DNA of 64,000 bases from positions 23,759-87,758 of the forward strand of contig CAJNOQ010000055.1 in NCBI GenBank assembly GCA_905250885.1. Direction: 5' to 3'. The notes beneath the pieces were generated by a model that saw only the letters and a program-made list of their open reading frames with translations, did no database searches and was not told where the DNA came from. Shown piece by piece: positions 47,143-60,732 of this stretch (the stretch's first letter is position 1; each line of letters begins with the position of its first letter). The position numbers and the translations under genes were made by a program. The DNA comes from Didymodactylos carnosus. Taxonomy: Eukaryota > Rotifera > Eurotatoria > Philodinida > Philodinidae.

Positions 47143-49161
47143 GTGGTACGGTTGTCAAAAGAGCTTTTGGTTTTTTGCACATACGATTTCTCTAGAATGA
47201 AAAAGCATTAAGATAAAACCTAAAGTAATGAATATAGTACACGAAATGGAATTAGATACACATTCTAACTACTCGTAAGTGGCTGGAGTAAAAACTTTTC
47301 TTATATAATTATTGTAGAAGATGAAACGAAAAACTTTCATGGTGTTGCATCTGTTAGCGAATTCCTCCTTCTCCATGAGCATTATTTCGAAGAAGAGACA
47401 CCTTTTGTTTAGATTTCTCACAGTTGTTGACACATTGGCCAACTTTGTTTAATAGAAAACAGAAGCTATCATGGGCACATTTCTTAAGCGATCATACTGT
47501 TTAGAACCTTTTCTCCCTTATGGTTTCATATCATCCTCTGTGTGAAACCTATCTATGTGCGGGAGGATCAGTCTCCTCTAAAGTTTTTACTTTTCATCAA
47601 AATGTTCGGTGATAATTTTTTTTCCTTCCTGACCGCGGGGGCGCTTCTATTATTTTTTTCTTTGTCTTGAATTATAGTGTATTTGATGGCTGACAGAATC
47701 GTGTTAATTGAGCTGTCTCTGGCCATTACTGTATTTTTTTTTATCAAATTGTCAGTACTCTTTTATTGGTTTGAGTTATTGTTATTACAGGTCGGGGGCC
47801 TTTGATAACTCTCACTTTTCGTGAATAACAATACTACGAATACTAATACTAATACAGAACTTCTGGAGATCATTCTATCAACACTCCAAAGTTCATGAAT
47901 TAGAACAGGCTTGAGTCAACGTTCAGTTTTTTTGTGCGCCGTTTTACGACATTGATAACTTTCGAGATTTATTAAAATAAAGTTTCATAAAGTTTATTTA
48001 TTATTTATTAAGCCGAGATAAACGTAAGTCAGAACGAAAACTTAAGTTGCCACCTAAGATAACGATTTGATTCTTACTCAGGTTGTTAAGCTAGGCAGAA
48101 TCAATCAAGGGAGAAATGACCATACTCTAATTTTTTGATGAAGATTTGTTTATTGCATAATTTATCTGCAGAAAGTAGAAACTATGTGCTCCCTCGCGAA
48201 AATTTACTGTTGGTTAAAAAGAACAAATGGAACGATGTTTTAAAGCCTCTTCGTGTTAACTATGCTATTTACGTAGTTTTCAAAGTTATTTTTAAGAAAG
48301 CATTATAAATAGGATTCATTTAATCCTGTACTGCTTCTCAAGATCTACATGAAAGATCAATTCTTAAAATGACGTCATCAGCTGTTTTTAGCCATTGTTT
48401 ATATACTATATCAGCTGGTATTAGGATATGCTGCGAAACAGGCATAGAAATTTCATTTTTACAGATTGTGTAATACATAAGTGATGAATTATTGTGTACA
48501 AAGAGGAAAGAGAAGGAAAAAGTACTTTCCTTTATGTTTGTACCATAGACTGAGTCTACTGGAATTTCTCTCTTTTTTTTGAACGCATAATGGAAAGAAA
48601 TATATTGACGAGTAGGAAGGGAAATAATAAATAGAATAATGATTCAATCATTCACGAATAAATGAGAATGTTCGAGTTTTTTCGTAAAAGGTGACATAGT
48701 TTTAATTTAGAACTGGTTTTTAAGCTGTTTTTCTGGCAGTACTTTCTTATCTTCTGAGAACTCATTTTTGTCGATGTTCTGTCTTCTTTTTGTCTTTTTC
48801 AGGCGTTATAAGTTAAAGTATGGTTTGCAATAACTTTTTATTTTAGCTTTTTTTACTGTAATTTTGTATCTTTTTCGAAGATTTTTGAGAAAAGTATGAA
48901 AATGGACTATTTTTCCATTAACGAAAACTGCTAATACTTTTGTTTGTGTCTCTCTGAGTCTTTATTTATGAATCATTTCGTTATTAACAAAGGTAAAAGA
49001 GAAGGAACAGATATTATAAATAGAATAGAAGGCTCAGTCAATGGTAATTTGCTTGATTCGGAACAATCATTTTCGATTCGATCATATTGATTGTTCTAGA
49101 TTACTTTACCCAGGAAAACAGATAGAATATTTTAAACAAGAAAAGTTTTGAAATAACTCAA
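47143..49161. other. Divergent promoter region between RRN3 and TBCC
   Basis: 2.0 kb head-to-head spacer. It contains a short GC-rich patch near 47560-47650 (GACCGCGGGGGCGC), perhaps an old repeat. No gene was recognised. Confidence 0.5.
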
Positions 49162-50259
49162 ATGGAACCAAATGAAATATCACCAAATACGGTTGTGGAT
49201 GAACGTCGTGAACGAATGTTAACAAATTTATTGCGTCGTGAAGAAGAACGTAGAACAACTGAACAAGTGAACAAAGAAGAAAGAAAACAGATAACGTCAA
49301 CAGATGCGGGTAGAAAAAATTTTGATGTTCAATATCCAGAAATGAAAAATACGTTAGAAAAAATGTTAGAAAAAATTTGTTTGTCAAATGAAAAGAATAA
49401 TGATCAATCAACCACAACTAACGAAACACAGAAAGAATTTCAAGATATAGCGGATAAAATACAAAAAATGGAAAAATTCATAAATGAACACGTTGATATA
49501 TTACGTGTTCGAGACGTTGCTAATGCACAATCAGATGTAGTGAAATATCGTGAACAATTAAATTCATTACGTGATCGTACGTTAACCAATAAAAAATTCG
49601 ATTTCACAACAAATCGTCCATCAGCAGACTCTCCTTTATCATCGCCAAAAGAAAATGGAACAACAAAATTTTTAAATGGTGGTTTGAAAACATTGGATAC
49701 AGTCGATCCTAGTGCTGACTCAAGTAAAACAACAACAATCACATCGGTAAACACTGTCAATATATCGAATAAACATGGTGAATTCTTAAGATATGAAAAT
49801 GATGATCTAAATGGAAAAGATGTTGCTATTGAAAATTTAGATGAATGTGAAATATTTTTGAAAGGTTCTCCATCATCGTTACAAATAAAAAATTTAAAAT
49901 CGTGTATACTAATTGTCGGTCCATGTTCACGATCGATTTTAATAGAACAATGTAAACAATGTGAATTTGCTTTTGCATGTCAACAATTACGTATACATAC
50001 AACGCAGGAATGTGATTTTTATGTACACATAACAGCTAAAGCTATTATTGAAAATTGTTCATCGTGTCGTTTTGCACCCTATAATGTTTATTATGAAAAT
50101 AAACAAAGTGATGTAAAAAAAAGTGGTCTTATATGGGATAGAGATTATTGGAATGATGTTGTCGATTTTAATTGGTTAACACCTGGAATACAATCTCCAA
50201 ATTGGGAAACTATTATTGAAGACGAAAGAAAAGAATGGTCATTAGATGCGACATCTTAA
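49162..50259 (+). CDS. TBCC: Tubulin-specific chaperone C
   Basis: Cofactor C stimulates GTP hydrolysis in the TBCD/TBCE-tubulin complex and releases folded alpha/beta-tubulin dimers. 365 residues, one exon (human TBCC 346). The N-terminal part is charged and helical (ERRERMLTNLLRREEERRTT), as in the spectrin-like domain, followed by a Ser/Thr-rich linker at about 150-200. The C-terminal beta-helix (C-CAP/cofactor C) domain spans about 205-345: IENLDECEIFLKGSPSSLQI, CILIVGPCSRSILIEQCKQC, FACQQLRIHTTQECDFYVHI and CRFAPYN. Arg277 in QQLRIH is the expected catalytic arginine finger. The ATG at 49162 is the first in frame. It is divergent from RRN3. Confidence 0.94.
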   Translation: MEPNEISPNTVVDERRERMLTNLLRREEERRTTEQVNKEERKQITSTDAGRKNFDVQYPEMKNTLEKMLEKICLSNEKNNDQSTTTNETQKEFQDIADKIQKMEKFINEHVDILRVRDVANAQSDVVKYREQLNSLRDRTLTNKKFDFTTNRPSADSPLSSPKENGTTKFLNGGLKTLDTVDPSADSSKTTTITSVNTVNISNKHGEFLRYENDDLNGKDVAIENLDECEIFLKGSPSSLQIKNLKSCILIVGPCSRSILIEQCKQCEFAFACQQLRIHTTQECDFYVHITAKAIIENCSSCRFAPYNVYYENKQSDVKKSGLIWDRDYWNDVVDFNWLTPGIQSPNWETIIEDERKEWSLDATS

Positions 50260-52298
50260 CAGTTACAAAATAATATTATTTAGGAACATGTTTAGAAAAA
50301 TTTATGCAATTTTTTTTTGTATTTATTGTGTATTTTTCTTTTTTTCTTAATTTTCAAGAAGTCACTCATTACTCAGGAGAGGAGCGTTATTCTGATGTTC
50401 ACATCTCTAATTAGTATTTTTTTTGGTCTATTATCTTTTGAGAGAACAAAAAGAGAATATTATGTCATTCTCATTTTTGCTCGCTTGTTGGATTGAGTAA
50501 ACAGTATCATCTCGAATCTAAATTCTTGAACTCTACTGCATTCTGTAGAATGCTGTAATATCATTCACTATTTACTGTTTCTTCCCGTAACATTCCATTG
50601 GTGTACTATCAGTTTGGAGACTGCAGATTTTTCTTCTCTTCAATAAATTATATTGTCCAATATTAATAACAGTTTGAACTACAACATCAATTCTCTTATT
50701 TTCTCTAGTTAACATTTTTTTGCTGCGTATGTGTTGCCAGTAACATTTCCATTGTTATTGTTGTCAGCATAATCTCAAAAATGAGTTGAGCAAAAAATAT
50801 GTATTTTCATCAATAAAGTTTTCTGGAAAACCAATAGAATTTTAAAGATTTTCAACCGTTCGAGTAGGAAATCATGTTAAGTGTATAAAACTGCATTTTC
50901 CTTTGTAAATGAACATTGTCATGAGACTCACAGCCAGTGTCGATGTGATCGATAATATATATTTTCAGTCATTTTGGAGGTAGCTGGAAGTGATCAAAAA
51001 CAGCAGCCATACCTAAATGATGGAAATTAAAGAAGATTCTTATTTTGAAGGGAAGGTATGAATCTATCGATCCATCGATAAATAATTGAAGATTCTAAAT
51101 TTTGGAGGATTTGGAAGAGTGGTTTTTCAGAGATTCTTTGAATATCCTACTTTCAAAAAAGATTTTCAGACATCAGAAAAGATGCGGTCAAGGCTCTTGT
51201 CGGATGGCAGAAATTCTCTAGCTGTCTACATATCAAAATTTATTCAAAACATGATCACAGTTATTCTTTAATTGGATAGACAGTGTTTTTATATTCTTAT
51301 CTTGAAAAATGATATATATATCAGATTTGGCTGTATTTATTTGTATTTCTACAATTTTGTGTTATTCTCTTTTTTATATGATCGCAATTTACGCATAATA
51401 TGAATAAGAATCTAGTTCCTTTTTTTCTTCATTTCCCTGCGCAGTTTCTCTTTGTTGTTGTCGGTAATATTCTAAAAGCATGCTTGTATGTTCATTGTGT
51501 TGTAGCTTTTTAACATGTCTGATATGTAAATTTTGTATTTGTCTGTAATCTTTTTAAATGTCCAGCTAAATAATTTTTTTTTTGCATTTAGTAGTTGAAT
51601 TATGTTATGAGAGTGATAATGTTCTGATATCTGTATATAAGAAACAGTTAATAGTGCATATTTTTTAAGAAAAACTAGGATCATTTTCGCTTATAATTCC
51701 ACATTATTTATTACCTAAGCAAGAGACGATGCAGTTAGTTATCCTTTTTTTGTGCTTTAGTCAAGCGAAACGAAACGAAACGATATTAATATTTTGATGT
51801 TTGTTTTTCTAAGTACACAATTTTTTCTCCCTTTTCTCGTATCTTTTCTCCTTTGTTGTATCTCTTTCATTTTTTTTACTAATCACATTGTGAAGAAGCA
51901 GTTATTATGGTTTAATTACAAGAAAAAGAACAATCCTAAAATAAAATAAATGAAGTTTATACTCAATTAAAAATTGTGCTATTTTGGATGTCAATTTCTA
52001 GCACGATTGTACAACTTTGCAAAAAATGGTTACCGAAATCAGTGATAAGAAATTGAACCAGTGTATGTTTCAAGGAAAAGAGTAGAGTATGTATGAGCAG
52101 TTTTGTTAAGAATGAAAAACTCAATCCTTAAGCAGTAGTAATAATTGGTGACAAAATACGGTCTTATATGGTACAGTTTTTTTCGAAGCAAAAACCTGTT
52201 GAATCAACATTACATACAGAAATCAAATTTACACAACAATTACATTATAGTTTCTCAGTATGCGTAAAGGGCAACGATTTTAAGATCAAATCTACTAT
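50260..52298. other. Gene-free region after TBCC
   Basis: 2.0 kb, AT-rich. Only short open frames were seen; no RNA gene or element recognised. Confidence 0.45.
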
Positions 52299-52458
52299 GT
52301 TAATCGCATCTGTTTCTAACTTCATTCTTTTATTTTAATTAAAAGTTTAGTGAAATTCTTTATACCTTTGTGTTGGCAATGGCCGTTTAAGGGCCGAAAA
52401 TGTCACTAAACTTTTAATTTAAATAAAAGAATGAGGTTAGTAACAGATGCAATTAACA
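52299..52458. repeat. 160-bp palindromic element
   Basis: Arms of about 60 nt are inverted copies. The left arm has GTTAATCGCATCTGTTTCTA and TTAATTAAAAGTTTAGTGA; the right arm has TCACTAAACTTTTAATTTAA and TAACAGATGCAATTAAC. The centre is about 30 nt, with TGGCCGTTTAAGGGCCG. Confidence 0.8.
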
Positions 52459-55400
52459 CATTGTATTAGTTTCTCCGTATTTTAGTAAAATTAATGTTGT
52501 CTCATATAAGTATTCTATCTGTTTAACATTAATTTCAAGTTTGTAAACAAACTTCAAAGTACTAGATGATAATGATGGTCACGATAAATAGGCTTTGTTT
52601 CGCAAACAAGCTCTTGTTCTAATTCGATAATAGTTTCTACAAATGACGAAGAATGATTCAGTTTTAAAGTCAATTATCTGATAAAAATTTGTCTGTTTTA
52701 ATATTCAAAACATTTTTCTGAAATTACTGAATATATTAATGTGCTCTTACGGTAGATGTTGAAATCATCATGATACGTAAATATGACAATTAATCTAAAC
52801 GAAGATTTACATTCAGCATCCTTAAAATAATTTGACAAAATATGGTTTACAATATGACAAAATAATTTCTTGAATTATTCATAAATTAACCGTTCATTGT
52901 AAATCGTACTCCTAAATATTCCAATTGAACTATTATTACAAGAAGAATACAAAGCCATCACTATCTTTATACTTGTATCGGCATCCATTGAATTTATTAA
53001 GCTGACTCATTTATTATCTTTTAAACTACAATGTTGGAGTAACGCCAATCGGTATGAATATTTTTGTTTACTGTTATAGTTGTAAATATCAGCAATGACT
53101 TTTTAAAATTAAGATAGAAGTGTTCGAATTCGAAAAACTTTATCTTAATGCACTACTTTCCTGATGCAAGTCAGCGATTTATCATAATAAAATATTTATT
53201 CATATAAAAAAAGTAATAAATTCATCATCAGACACAACTTGTTCGATAAATAATAATCATGATGTTCGATCGTTGCTTTCAGCACTAACAACAAATATAT
53301 TACCGATGACAATGAATGGAAGGTCTATGGATTTGTTTGGTTTTAATATATTACTAGAAAAAATATTGGCATAGAACGAAGGTTTTATTCTCGAACATAA
53401 ACGTAAAGTAATTGGCGACATATTTGTTAACATTATATGAAACTCCTTAAGTGAAAACAATTTTACATTTGATAATATCCTCTTGACATAAAGATCAGTG
53501 AGACATTCATTCCCATTTTAAGTGTCATTCCTCATCTTTGGTCATGTTTCCATCAGCATAGAGTACTGTTTAACTGTTGTTTGTTAATATTTAGTTTTTA
53601 AATCCTTGTTGATGTTAATTTAGGATCAGGTTTATCTATTTAAATCTTATTGATTGATGAACTGTATATGCCTGAACAGTTCTTAAAAATACTGTGAGTT
53701 ATTCAACAATGTTGGATAAACAATACCGTGATTTGAAGCTTTTCTCGACATTCATATTTAATCTCCTTTTTTTCGTTGTTTCTTCTCAAACAAAGATTCT
53801 TTTTAATGTTAATGCTCAAGAAGATTCTTACACGTACAGTTTTACTGCAGCAATTAGTTTTTGGTTTTGGCAGTTGTCAATTTAGAGACAAACTGGCACA
53901 ATTTATTCTTATTAGCGCTTATAATCACAAAAGTATGCCATGGCATTAATCGTATCTCTAATGTTTTGATCAACTTCATCTCTATTCAATACTAAGTGAT
54001 ACAGAATTAATATCCAATGAAATATGCCAAACAATCAAAATAATGTGCATGATATTAGTCGATTTCTATAAGACTTGACATGGATATCAACGGTAATAAC
54101 CAAATGACAGTAATCCGTTGCCTTTCGTTCATTCTCTTTCCTTCCTATGATAAGACTGAAAGATCGTTTTGAAAAAAAGAGAATGTTTTCTGACTGATAT
54201 TTTACTGATATATACTGTACATTTATTTTCTTACGTCACAATCTCACAACTTGTAGTAAATTCTCCATGACTTGCGCGCGTAGTATTGGTGTGCTTAAGG
54301 CAAATTAAACACTTGTGTTGTTGTTACTATTGTCATTATTATTATTATTATTATTATAAATATCTAAATTTATTTGCGCTATTTTTTTAACTTTTTGTTT
54401 ATTGTACAAGACTGCATTTTTAAGCATGAATCTTCGAAGAGACATCCGACCACTAAATGAGTTACTGCTAGTATTAAAAAAAGCAATATTCTTCAAAATC
54501 TATCATCATTTGGTTTCACAAATTTGCGCTTTAGATTATTTACGTTTATTTATTTAACTTGAAATGACATAGATAATATAAGGATAACAATATGAAGAAG
54601 AAAGATAGACCCAAGCATATACTGCACTTATACATTCATTTGTCTTCATAAATTTCTTGCCGTAAAAAATATGAAAAATTTTATCGTACGAGTAATGAAA
54701 CGATTATTGAACAGGCAAAAAAGCAGAAGAAATATTCATAAAAAGCTAGCATAAAAAATAAATATAAACAAACTGATAATGGAGCGGAATGAATGATTTA
54801 CAAGTTTCACATGTCACCAAAATCTTAGTGATATCCAAAAAAATGCTTCAACGAGCATCATTCTCCAGTTTGTATGACTAGAAATGATGATAAGAAGAAA
54901 GAAGCTAGTATATTACGTGTATTGTAATCGTAAAAGGTGATAAAGATCTGTTCTACTAGCTCGATTTGGTTTCGGGTAGGTTTTAGCTCCAATTGATCTA
55001 GATTCATTTGAATTAATCAATATGTCCTGAAAACTATAGTTACAGATAAAAAATCAACAGCGCACCTTTTTTCACATTTAACACTCATAAGCACCAAAGA
55101 AGAAAAACACATATATATCAGAAGAAAAACATATTGAACATTTGAAAAAAATTGAAATTCACAAAAATAATTCACATGCAAATTCTGCTTTACATTCTTT
55201 GGAAGAAAAAATCCGACTAAAAAAATATACGATTTCAGACAACAAGTAAAAAAAGAAAGATAAGTGGATAGCATTCTCATGATAGCATTGATTTTTACTA
55301 TAGAATAGGCACGAAACATAACACACTCACACGAAGAAAAATCAGAAGACAAAATGATTGACTGATTGAACCGGAAATACACGCAAATTTACAAAAGACA

Positions 55401-55511
55401 AAACAAAATTGAACCCATAAATGATTCAGACCTTTGTTTCTCTACTGACTATTGTGTTCAAAATATTCGTAAATCAATCATACTGGAATAACAGAACAAA
55501 TATAATAATAA
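52459..55511. other. Gene-free region 3' of the sorting nexin
   Basis: 3 kb, AT-rich. It includes an (ATT)n run near 54335-54357. A minus-strand frame at 53257-53460 looks weakly protein-like but has no recognisable family. Confidence 0.4.
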
Positions 55512-58500
55512 TTATTTGAATGAATTGTGTGCATTTCGCAATTGAGAGGTAATCTAGAATGAGATAAATAATAAGAAATAAAATAACAGTAGAGTTATAT
55601 TTGTTTACACTTACATCTTCATAAAATTTGATTTGTTGACCAATTAGTGTCTTCATTATTTGATTAAAGTCTTTTACTTTCTCACTATTGAAAAAATTAA
55701 TTTCAGCTAACACAACGTGATTGAGAACATGATTACGATGTATTGCATTACTAAAATCGGGCGTGTTCGGAGAACGTTGTTGAATATTCTTCATAAAATC
55801 GCTCGAATTCTAAAACAATACGGAGTTCATAAAAGTAGTTTATATGTCAAACTATAATCGACGTACCCGATGAATACTTAAAATAGCTGGAAAACATTGT
55901 ACAATTCCAAGATATTCTTGAATATGATCAAGAAAATCTCGTAAACTTCCAATAGCCTAAAAACAAGAAAGAAAAGTTTACAGTAATTGTTATTTACAAC
56001 AATTACAACGTCCTTACCTGACTTTTATAAAATTCTGCAATGTTTTCATACGATTGTCCTATCAATTGAATCGAACTTGACAAGTCTTTATCGGCTAAAA
56101 TAACGCATATGTAATGTATGAATATGTAAATAATAATGGAAACATAATACATACCAGTTGTTGTATCGATCTGCAATGCTTTATGCAGTTTATTAAACAA
56201 GTCGCCAACCTTTTGAATATCTTTCTCGTACACTAAAATAATTCAGTAACTCGTTTTTTGTTAAACATCTATCGAAAATTATCTCTTACCTTCTGTGTGA
56301 CGCTCTGAATATTTTGTAAAACCTTGAATCACATTTTTCAACTGAGTTTCCAGAGCTGATTGTTGTTGAGCGAATATATCAATTTGTTGTAGGCTTTTAG
56401 TGGGAAAAAACAATTTACTTTTATTAATACGCTAGTTGAGCATCTGAATATACTTACATTTGCTGATCTGATTGTCCTGTACCATTAAGACTAACACATG
56501 CAAGCCATTGCGCTTCTTTCAGTTCATCTTTTTCAATTTTCCGTTTTCCAACCTTCCAATCCTAAAATTAAACGAACAAACTTTTTAATGTGAATTTCGA
56601 GTAGGCTGTTAACAATTCGTTACTTTAACAGTTTTTTCTGATAATTCACAGGTAAGAAAATGTTTCACAGGAAATGAGGCACAGAGAACAGGATGTCGAC
56701 ATATTCTATTCAACCATACTTCGAGTTGTCGTTTGCGTTCTTGAACAAATTCTTGTTCAAATCGTCCTTAAAATATAAAGTAGTGCACAATTAATCTCGA
56801 ATTATGGTCTTCAAGGTAATGAGAAATACCAGCAATTTGTTTGCCTGGCAATGGTGGTATACATATAAAACGATACTTTAAAGCTAACTGCTCCTGTAAC
56901 CAAACGAATTGTTTATAACGTCTTCCTACCAGTTTTCCACCTGATCTCTAAAGATATGACATATATAAAGTGATTATCTATAGAGGATGAATTATTTTAC
57001 TTGTGCTTGAATTTTATATTCCATAAAAGCTTTCAACCCGCCCAACTTTGTAGATCGTATTGGATCTTCTATTTTAACGGTAAACGGCGGAATAGATGCA
57101 TTATTTGCCCAATAAACAATTCCTTCATATTCGTTGAACTAAATTAAATGAATATATAACACGCAAACCAAATATTTCAATAAACAAAATTTCACTCACG
57201 GCAATATCAACATGTTCATCTGATTTTGTTTTGAAACCATTGAGCAAATAATTATCAAGGCCATGACGATCAAAAAACCTGAGAGAGAAAAGAAATCTAT
57301 GACCTTAAGAAATTTAGAAGTGTGACGACGAACCGAGCTCGAGGTGCAGCTTTAGTTGTTAAATCACCTGTAGTAGGTCGGTTTTGTTGCAAATGTCCAC
57401 CGGGCAACTGAAAAACAAGAAAATGGTTAGTTGATTTAATATTCAAGGCTAACACGAAAAAATAATTATAACGAAAATAACGAAATTGTACAAAAAATAC
57501 GTCTCGTCTTAAAATCAAATCCACGACACATAACTGACTCGCTCGGCTAATGTCGTACTCCTTAATGTTCAAGTCTAGACTAATACATATTAATCTTTCT
57601 TTTTATTCAATCGTTCCTAGTGGAAGCATTTTTAGGCATACAACAAAAATTATTTATAACACAATTTACACTTGTTACAATAATGCTGAAGACTAGAATA
57701 GTCTCTGACTCCACTGACCAATACTTTCGAAGTTCAGTCTAATAAATGGAAACAAGATAAAGGTAGGTCGATTCAAACGAGATCATAAACAAAAATCTTG
57801 AAATTAATTAAGGTAAGTAAAGTAATGAGGACTATCGACTACATGATTAATTCGATAAAAACACTGTTGTAAATGTCTGCGGTGTAAAACATACATTGGC
57901 AAGCTGATCCATATATTCATCTCACATTTTCATATGTCATCAATTTCCATATAGTCATGTCGACAAAAAGCGTGAAACAGAACCAAGCTATATAATCGTA
58001 CAACGCACAACTTGCAAATGTATGTGTAAACTACGCATATAAGTAGAAAGTTTTATAGCGTCTTCAAGGAATCCATATCTGAGAGATAATGAAAAAGGAT
58101 AATTCATGCATGAAAATATATGACTGTGAAAAGTGAGCCTTCGCATGCATAAATTGTCCTGTATAAACGTCGCACCAAAACATGAGAGCAACTACTATAC
58201 GATGATTCAACTGAAATTTATTTAACCTTCGGAACTTAAAACATGCGATATAAACATCTGAAGAGTAAGAGCCTCACTTTCAAAGCTAACTGAGTCGAAT
58301 TAGAAGGAACGGTTAGAATCGGATCAATGTGTCTCGAGTAAGTAAGAAATAAATTTTAAAAAGAGGTCCAGAAGGAAAAAACTCACAAAGCTAAATGTGA
58401 AAATGAGTCAGCTTATACACATCATTAAATCGAAAAGACAAAGTAGACGCGAACAATCAGTCGTAGTTTAAAAGATGGCCGCTAATTTTCAAATTATGGA

Positions 58501-60732
58501 CATTTAGTAACGTTGTATAAAACAGTTTACCGTATTTGAGTGATTAAACGTTAAAAAGACAAAATCAAACAAACGAGGTAAACACAGCAAACTGCCAAGT
58601 GTAAACAACACAAACAATCTAATTTATGAAAGGTGCGACTTATCAAAATATAAAGCGTGAATATCTACGCACACATAGTTTTACTTGAAACTAACCGTAT
58701 TCGTTCGTTTTATGTTTCCAGGTTTCTGCAAAATGGGCCGAAAACCTTTTTCTTTGATCAAATTCAGTAGCCAGCTATTAAACGTAACAGAAACTACTTA
58801 CAGAACTTAAATCGGCATTTGATTGTGGCTGATTTTCTGCATCACTAAAATCACTACCATCAGAATCTGTATCTTTGCTAATTTTAGATGTCTAGAAAAA
58901 AAGATTCAAATAAAACATAATAAATTTAAAAATAGTTCAGACAGATAAAATCAGAGAAATAGCAAAAAACAGCTGATTTTAAAATCATAGCAAAAATAAT
59001 CAAAATGTACGCAATAATTTGATAAAGTTATTACGTGATAGGATAATTAAAACCATTTTCATTCATAAATTTCATCATTCTTCTTGTAAACTCTTATTTA
59101 AGAGTAATTGTTGTTGAATTTCTTGTATTGTCACACTGAAGCAGCATTAGGTCTTTTACTTACAGCTGCTGCATCACAACTTTTTAATTCATTTTTTAAT
59201 TGTGCTGCGTTAGACTTTGATCGTCTTAATGTAAAAAATTTTTGTTTTTGCTCTTTCGATTTTGTTGTTTTGCTTTGGTTTGAAACTGGCAATGTTTGAG
59301 GCTCACTGGGTGAAGAGACAGTTGAAGACGCTTTTAGAGCGAAAGTATCATCCAAATTTGTTTCATACGATTTCGGCTGCGTTGATGGAGATGAAAAAGT
59401 TTCGAATGCTTGTTGTTGTTGTTGTTGTTGTTGCTGTATTATTAGAACTTCAGATGGTTCTATTGTATATAAGTTTGATGGCGCAGTGTATTGATTGAAG
59501 TTTGGTTGTTGTGAAAACGATGGAACATTCCAGTTCTGTTCATGCATCGTTTCTTGATGGTAAAATGGTTCTTGTTGTGGTTGTTGTGAAAACGATGGAA
59601 CATTCCAGTTCTGTTCATGCATCGTTTCTTGATGGTAAAATGGTTCTTGTTGTGGTTGTTGTGAAAACGATGGAACATTCAAGTTCTGTTCATGTATCGT
59701 TTCTTGATGGTAAAATGGTTCTTGTTGTGGTTGTTGTGAAAACGATGGAACATTCAAGTTCTGTTCATGCATCGTTTCTTGATGGTAAAATGGTTCTTGT
59801 TGTGGTTGTTGTTGGTACTCAGATATTGCACTGAAGTTATCATTACTTTGCTCTGTCACATTGAATTCTTGTGGATAAGGTATCTCATTGCACAGGTTAT
59901 CCATGGATCGAGTTTCAGAGAGCGCAACATTTTCTGTTGGACTAGTAGACTATAAAAAAACGAGGATCTTAAAATAACTGATTAAAATAGGGCATTCTAA
60001 GATACGAGCCAATACATTAAAAATGCTAAAGAGAAACACAGGAGAAGATCTTTTTAGATACGCGGAAAAAAAGAAAAAAATCAGTGTTTTGATGAGAGTG
60101 TGCAAAAGTATCCTACAGAAAAATTTGCGTCGACTTTTATATATGGCAACAAATTCGGATAGGACTTCAAACGTGAACGATTGTATCAGACACAAAAAAT
60201 TATCACATAAAAATTGAAGGTATTCAAGAGCCCTTCAACGCTGAATTTTTCGTGAAAGTCAATAAAATATTTCTCATGGTATACACATAAAACCTTGACT
60301 TACACTTTGATGTAATGTTGGATGTATGTTCGTGTTTGTACCTGGTTGCCATGCAAATTGATCTACATTTGTATTTGTATAGTTTGACGCAGACCGTTGT
60401 GACGAAGAAAATACATTATTATTGGGATTGTGTAACGAAGAAGCTGGATAGTTGTTTTGAGAACCAGAACCATTACCGTTCCATAGAGATAAATCGGGAT
60501 GTGCATAACATGACGGAGGTTTACTCGGCTCGGGTGTTTCATCAACGATTGTTTGAACATAATTCTCAGGAATTACACCTAATCTTCCATGACTATTTTT
60601 TGCATACCACCATCCGTTCCCAGGCGCGCTGGTAGATGTGATTATTATAATATCGTTTACATTGAAACTTAATTCGTGTTCACTCTCACCCACAAAGTCA
60701 TATAATGCCCGCACTTTAAACTCACTTGCCAT
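55512..60732 (-). CDS. SNX9/18/33-type sorting nexin (SH3-PX-BAR)
   Basis: Membrane-remodelling endocytic adaptor: the SH3 domain binds dynamin/WASP proline motifs, PX binds phosphoinositide, BAR senses curvature. Fifteen exons in phase, about 848 residues: 60732-60304, 59949-59164, 58891-58802, 57407-57334, 57278-57200, 57138-57001, 56947-56830, 56766-56624, 56561-56458, 56393-56290, 56232-56155, 56094-56018, 55956-55867, 55809-55615 and 55553-55512. SH3 at about 1-62 (VRALYDFVGESEHELSF, GWWYAKNSHGRLGVIPENYV). A long Gln/Asn/Ser-rich linker has four 25-residue repeats and polyQ. LDNYLL follows, then PX (VKIEDPIRSTKLGGLKAFME, RRYKQFVWL, PPLPGKQIAGRFEQEFVQER), then BAR to FYEDITSQLRNAHNSFK. 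The linker makes it about 220-270 residues longer than human SNX9/18/33. The 57408-58801 intron could hide a further exon. It cannot be assigned to one paralogue. Confidence 0.93.
59410..59436 (-). repeat. Polyglutamine-coding CAA/CAG run
   Basis: About nine consecutive Gln codons in the sorting-nexin linker, after LIIQ and before AFETFSSP. Confidence 0.9.
59511..59810 (-). repeat. Four 75-bp in-frame tandem repeats in the sorting-nexin linker
   Basis: Units begin at 59511, 59586, 59661 and 59736 with near-identical sequence. Each encodes 25 residues of the type QQPQQEPFYHQETMHEQN plus NVPSFS; units vary mainly L/W before NVPSF. Because 75 is a multiple of three, other frames on both strands also stay open and create false ORFs. 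Confidence 0.95.

Noticed and set aside
49106-49417. Minus-strand frame opposite TBCC
   Set aside because: A shadow of the TBCC coding sequence; its Phe/Leu-rich composition reflects the antisense of Lys/Glu codons.
59502-59834. Plus-strand open frames across the sorting-nexin repeats
   Set aside because: The 75-bp repeat keeps all frames open. The minus-strand frame joins SH3 and PX exons in phase, so the others are shadows.
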